A stretch of DNA of 37,130 nt from Leishmania donovani (Eukaryota; Euglenozoa; Kinetoplastea; Trypanosomatida; Trypanosomatidae). Position 1 is the first letter of the stretch. Each line of letters opens with the position of its first letter. A model generated the notes under the pieces. The model was not told the origin of the DNA. It did no database searches and saw nothing but the letters and a program-made list of their open reading frames with translations. Shown here piece by piece: positions 36,668 to 37,130 of this stretch. The stretch is taken from contig NC_018255.1 of NCBI RefSeq assembly GCF_000227135.1, positions 133,198 through 170,327 of the forward strand. Direction: 5' to 3'. Position numbers and translations under genes: made by a program.

Positions 36668-37130
36668 CTTTTGTCCAACGTGTCCGCTCTCTGTCGTATA
36701 ACATGAGCCAAGCTTCTCTCCACCCGGCACCCGCCGGCGCGCAGGCCGCCTCACAGCCGGCCCGTTATGCCGGCCGCCACCCCTGCGGTGCACCCCTCGC
36801 GGGGCGACACCCCGGCCCCCCCCCCCGCAGTGGGCGGTGTGAGGGTTGGGTGGGATTCGCTCGACTCCCGCTGGCGCTTTGCCCATCGATGTGGGCGGCA
36901 CAGACGTGTTCACGGTCGCAGGTCGCACCGACACCGCCCCACTCCGGGACCTGGCCGCCGGCGTCGGCAGCGACGCATCGCTCTGGCGCCTCCGACACAT
37001 CATGAGGGCGCGTTTGAGCTTGCCACCACCAGAAGTGGCCTCGCATTGGCAGGGATAGCGAAGAGGGTGGGCGGTGGGGGGCTGCTTCGCTCCTCCGCAC
37101 ACAGAGAGAGAGAGAGCGAGCGCCCCCCCC
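36668..37130 (-). mobile_element. SIDER2-like retroposon, copy D (truncated by window end)
   Basis: Nearly identical to copy C from its 3' tail (near 36668) to the window end. Internal motif CCCTCATGA at 37000-37009, G11 run, hairpin at 36756-36774, AAGCTTGGCTCA segment. The 5' end would lie about 70 bases beyond the window if it is the long form. Confidence 0.85.
36756..36774 (-). other. Conserved hairpin in SIDER2 copy D
   Basis: Perfect GCCGGC arms with the same loop as copy B. Confidence 0.6.

Larger units (their letters stand above)
36306..37130 (-). other. Upstream spacer with SIDER2 copy D, cut by the window edge
   Basis: The leader of the oxidoreductase gene, then about 300 bases of unremarkable spacer, then SIDER2 copy D to the window end. 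The gene whose 3' UTR carries copy D lies beyond the window. Confidence 0.6.

Noticed and set aside
1..37130. CRISPR arrays, operons with ribosome binding sites, phage or bacterial islands
   Set aside because: No regularly spaced direct repeats, and the gene layout and families are those of a kinetoplastid nucleus.

Overview
The window looks like nuclear DNA of a Leishmania-type trypanosomatid. The support is: intron-less, moderately GC-rich genes laid head-to-tail on one strand over 31 kb; pyrimidine tracts ending in AG a short distance before most start codons (trans-splice acceptors); long gene-free spacers rich in CT, GT and AC runs; and four copies of a ~0.5 kb repeat with the architecture of the Leishmania SIDER2 retroposon. 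The species cannot be fixed from the sequence alone.

Layout. Plus-strand directional cluster, 1-31349: a conserved hypothetical protein with two membrane segments (1724-2617); a 1146-residue orphan (3986-7426); FAD synthase (8767-9516); two tandem Elongin C-like proteins with large inserts (11123-11773, 12412-13170); a Bcd1/ZNHIT6-like HIT zinc-finger protein with two C-terminal CCCH fingers (14047-16044); a six-span membrane protein (17199-18230); a 342-residue orphan (19164-20192); the RRP44/DIS3 ribonuclease (21256-24234); a 1153-residue helical-repeat protein, perhaps mitochondrial (25533-28994); and a SWEET sugar transporter (30621-31349). A convergent strand switch with a 35-base assembly gap lies at 31350-31992. 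The minus-strand cluster holds the SUMO E1 subunit AOS1 (31993-32856), a small secreted cysteine-containing protein (33849-34463) and a saccharopine-dehydrogenase-like oxidoreductase (35127-36305).

The genes do not form one pathway, as expected for trypanosomatid polycistrons, where expression is set after transcription. Two RNA-related genes (Bcd1-like, RRP44) sit a few kb apart, both relevant to ribosome or snoRNA biogenesis, and two modifier-related functions are present (Elongin C-like, AOS1), but proximity alone is not evidence of joint function.

The most notable structure is the set of SIDER2-like repeats. They are nearly identical to one another, always in the sense orientation of the local transcription unit (so they flip across the strand switch), and one copy looks like a deletion product between two internal direct repeats. 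Several genes have long open frames upstream of their first plausible ATG; starts were chosen as the first ATG after the best predicted splice acceptor.
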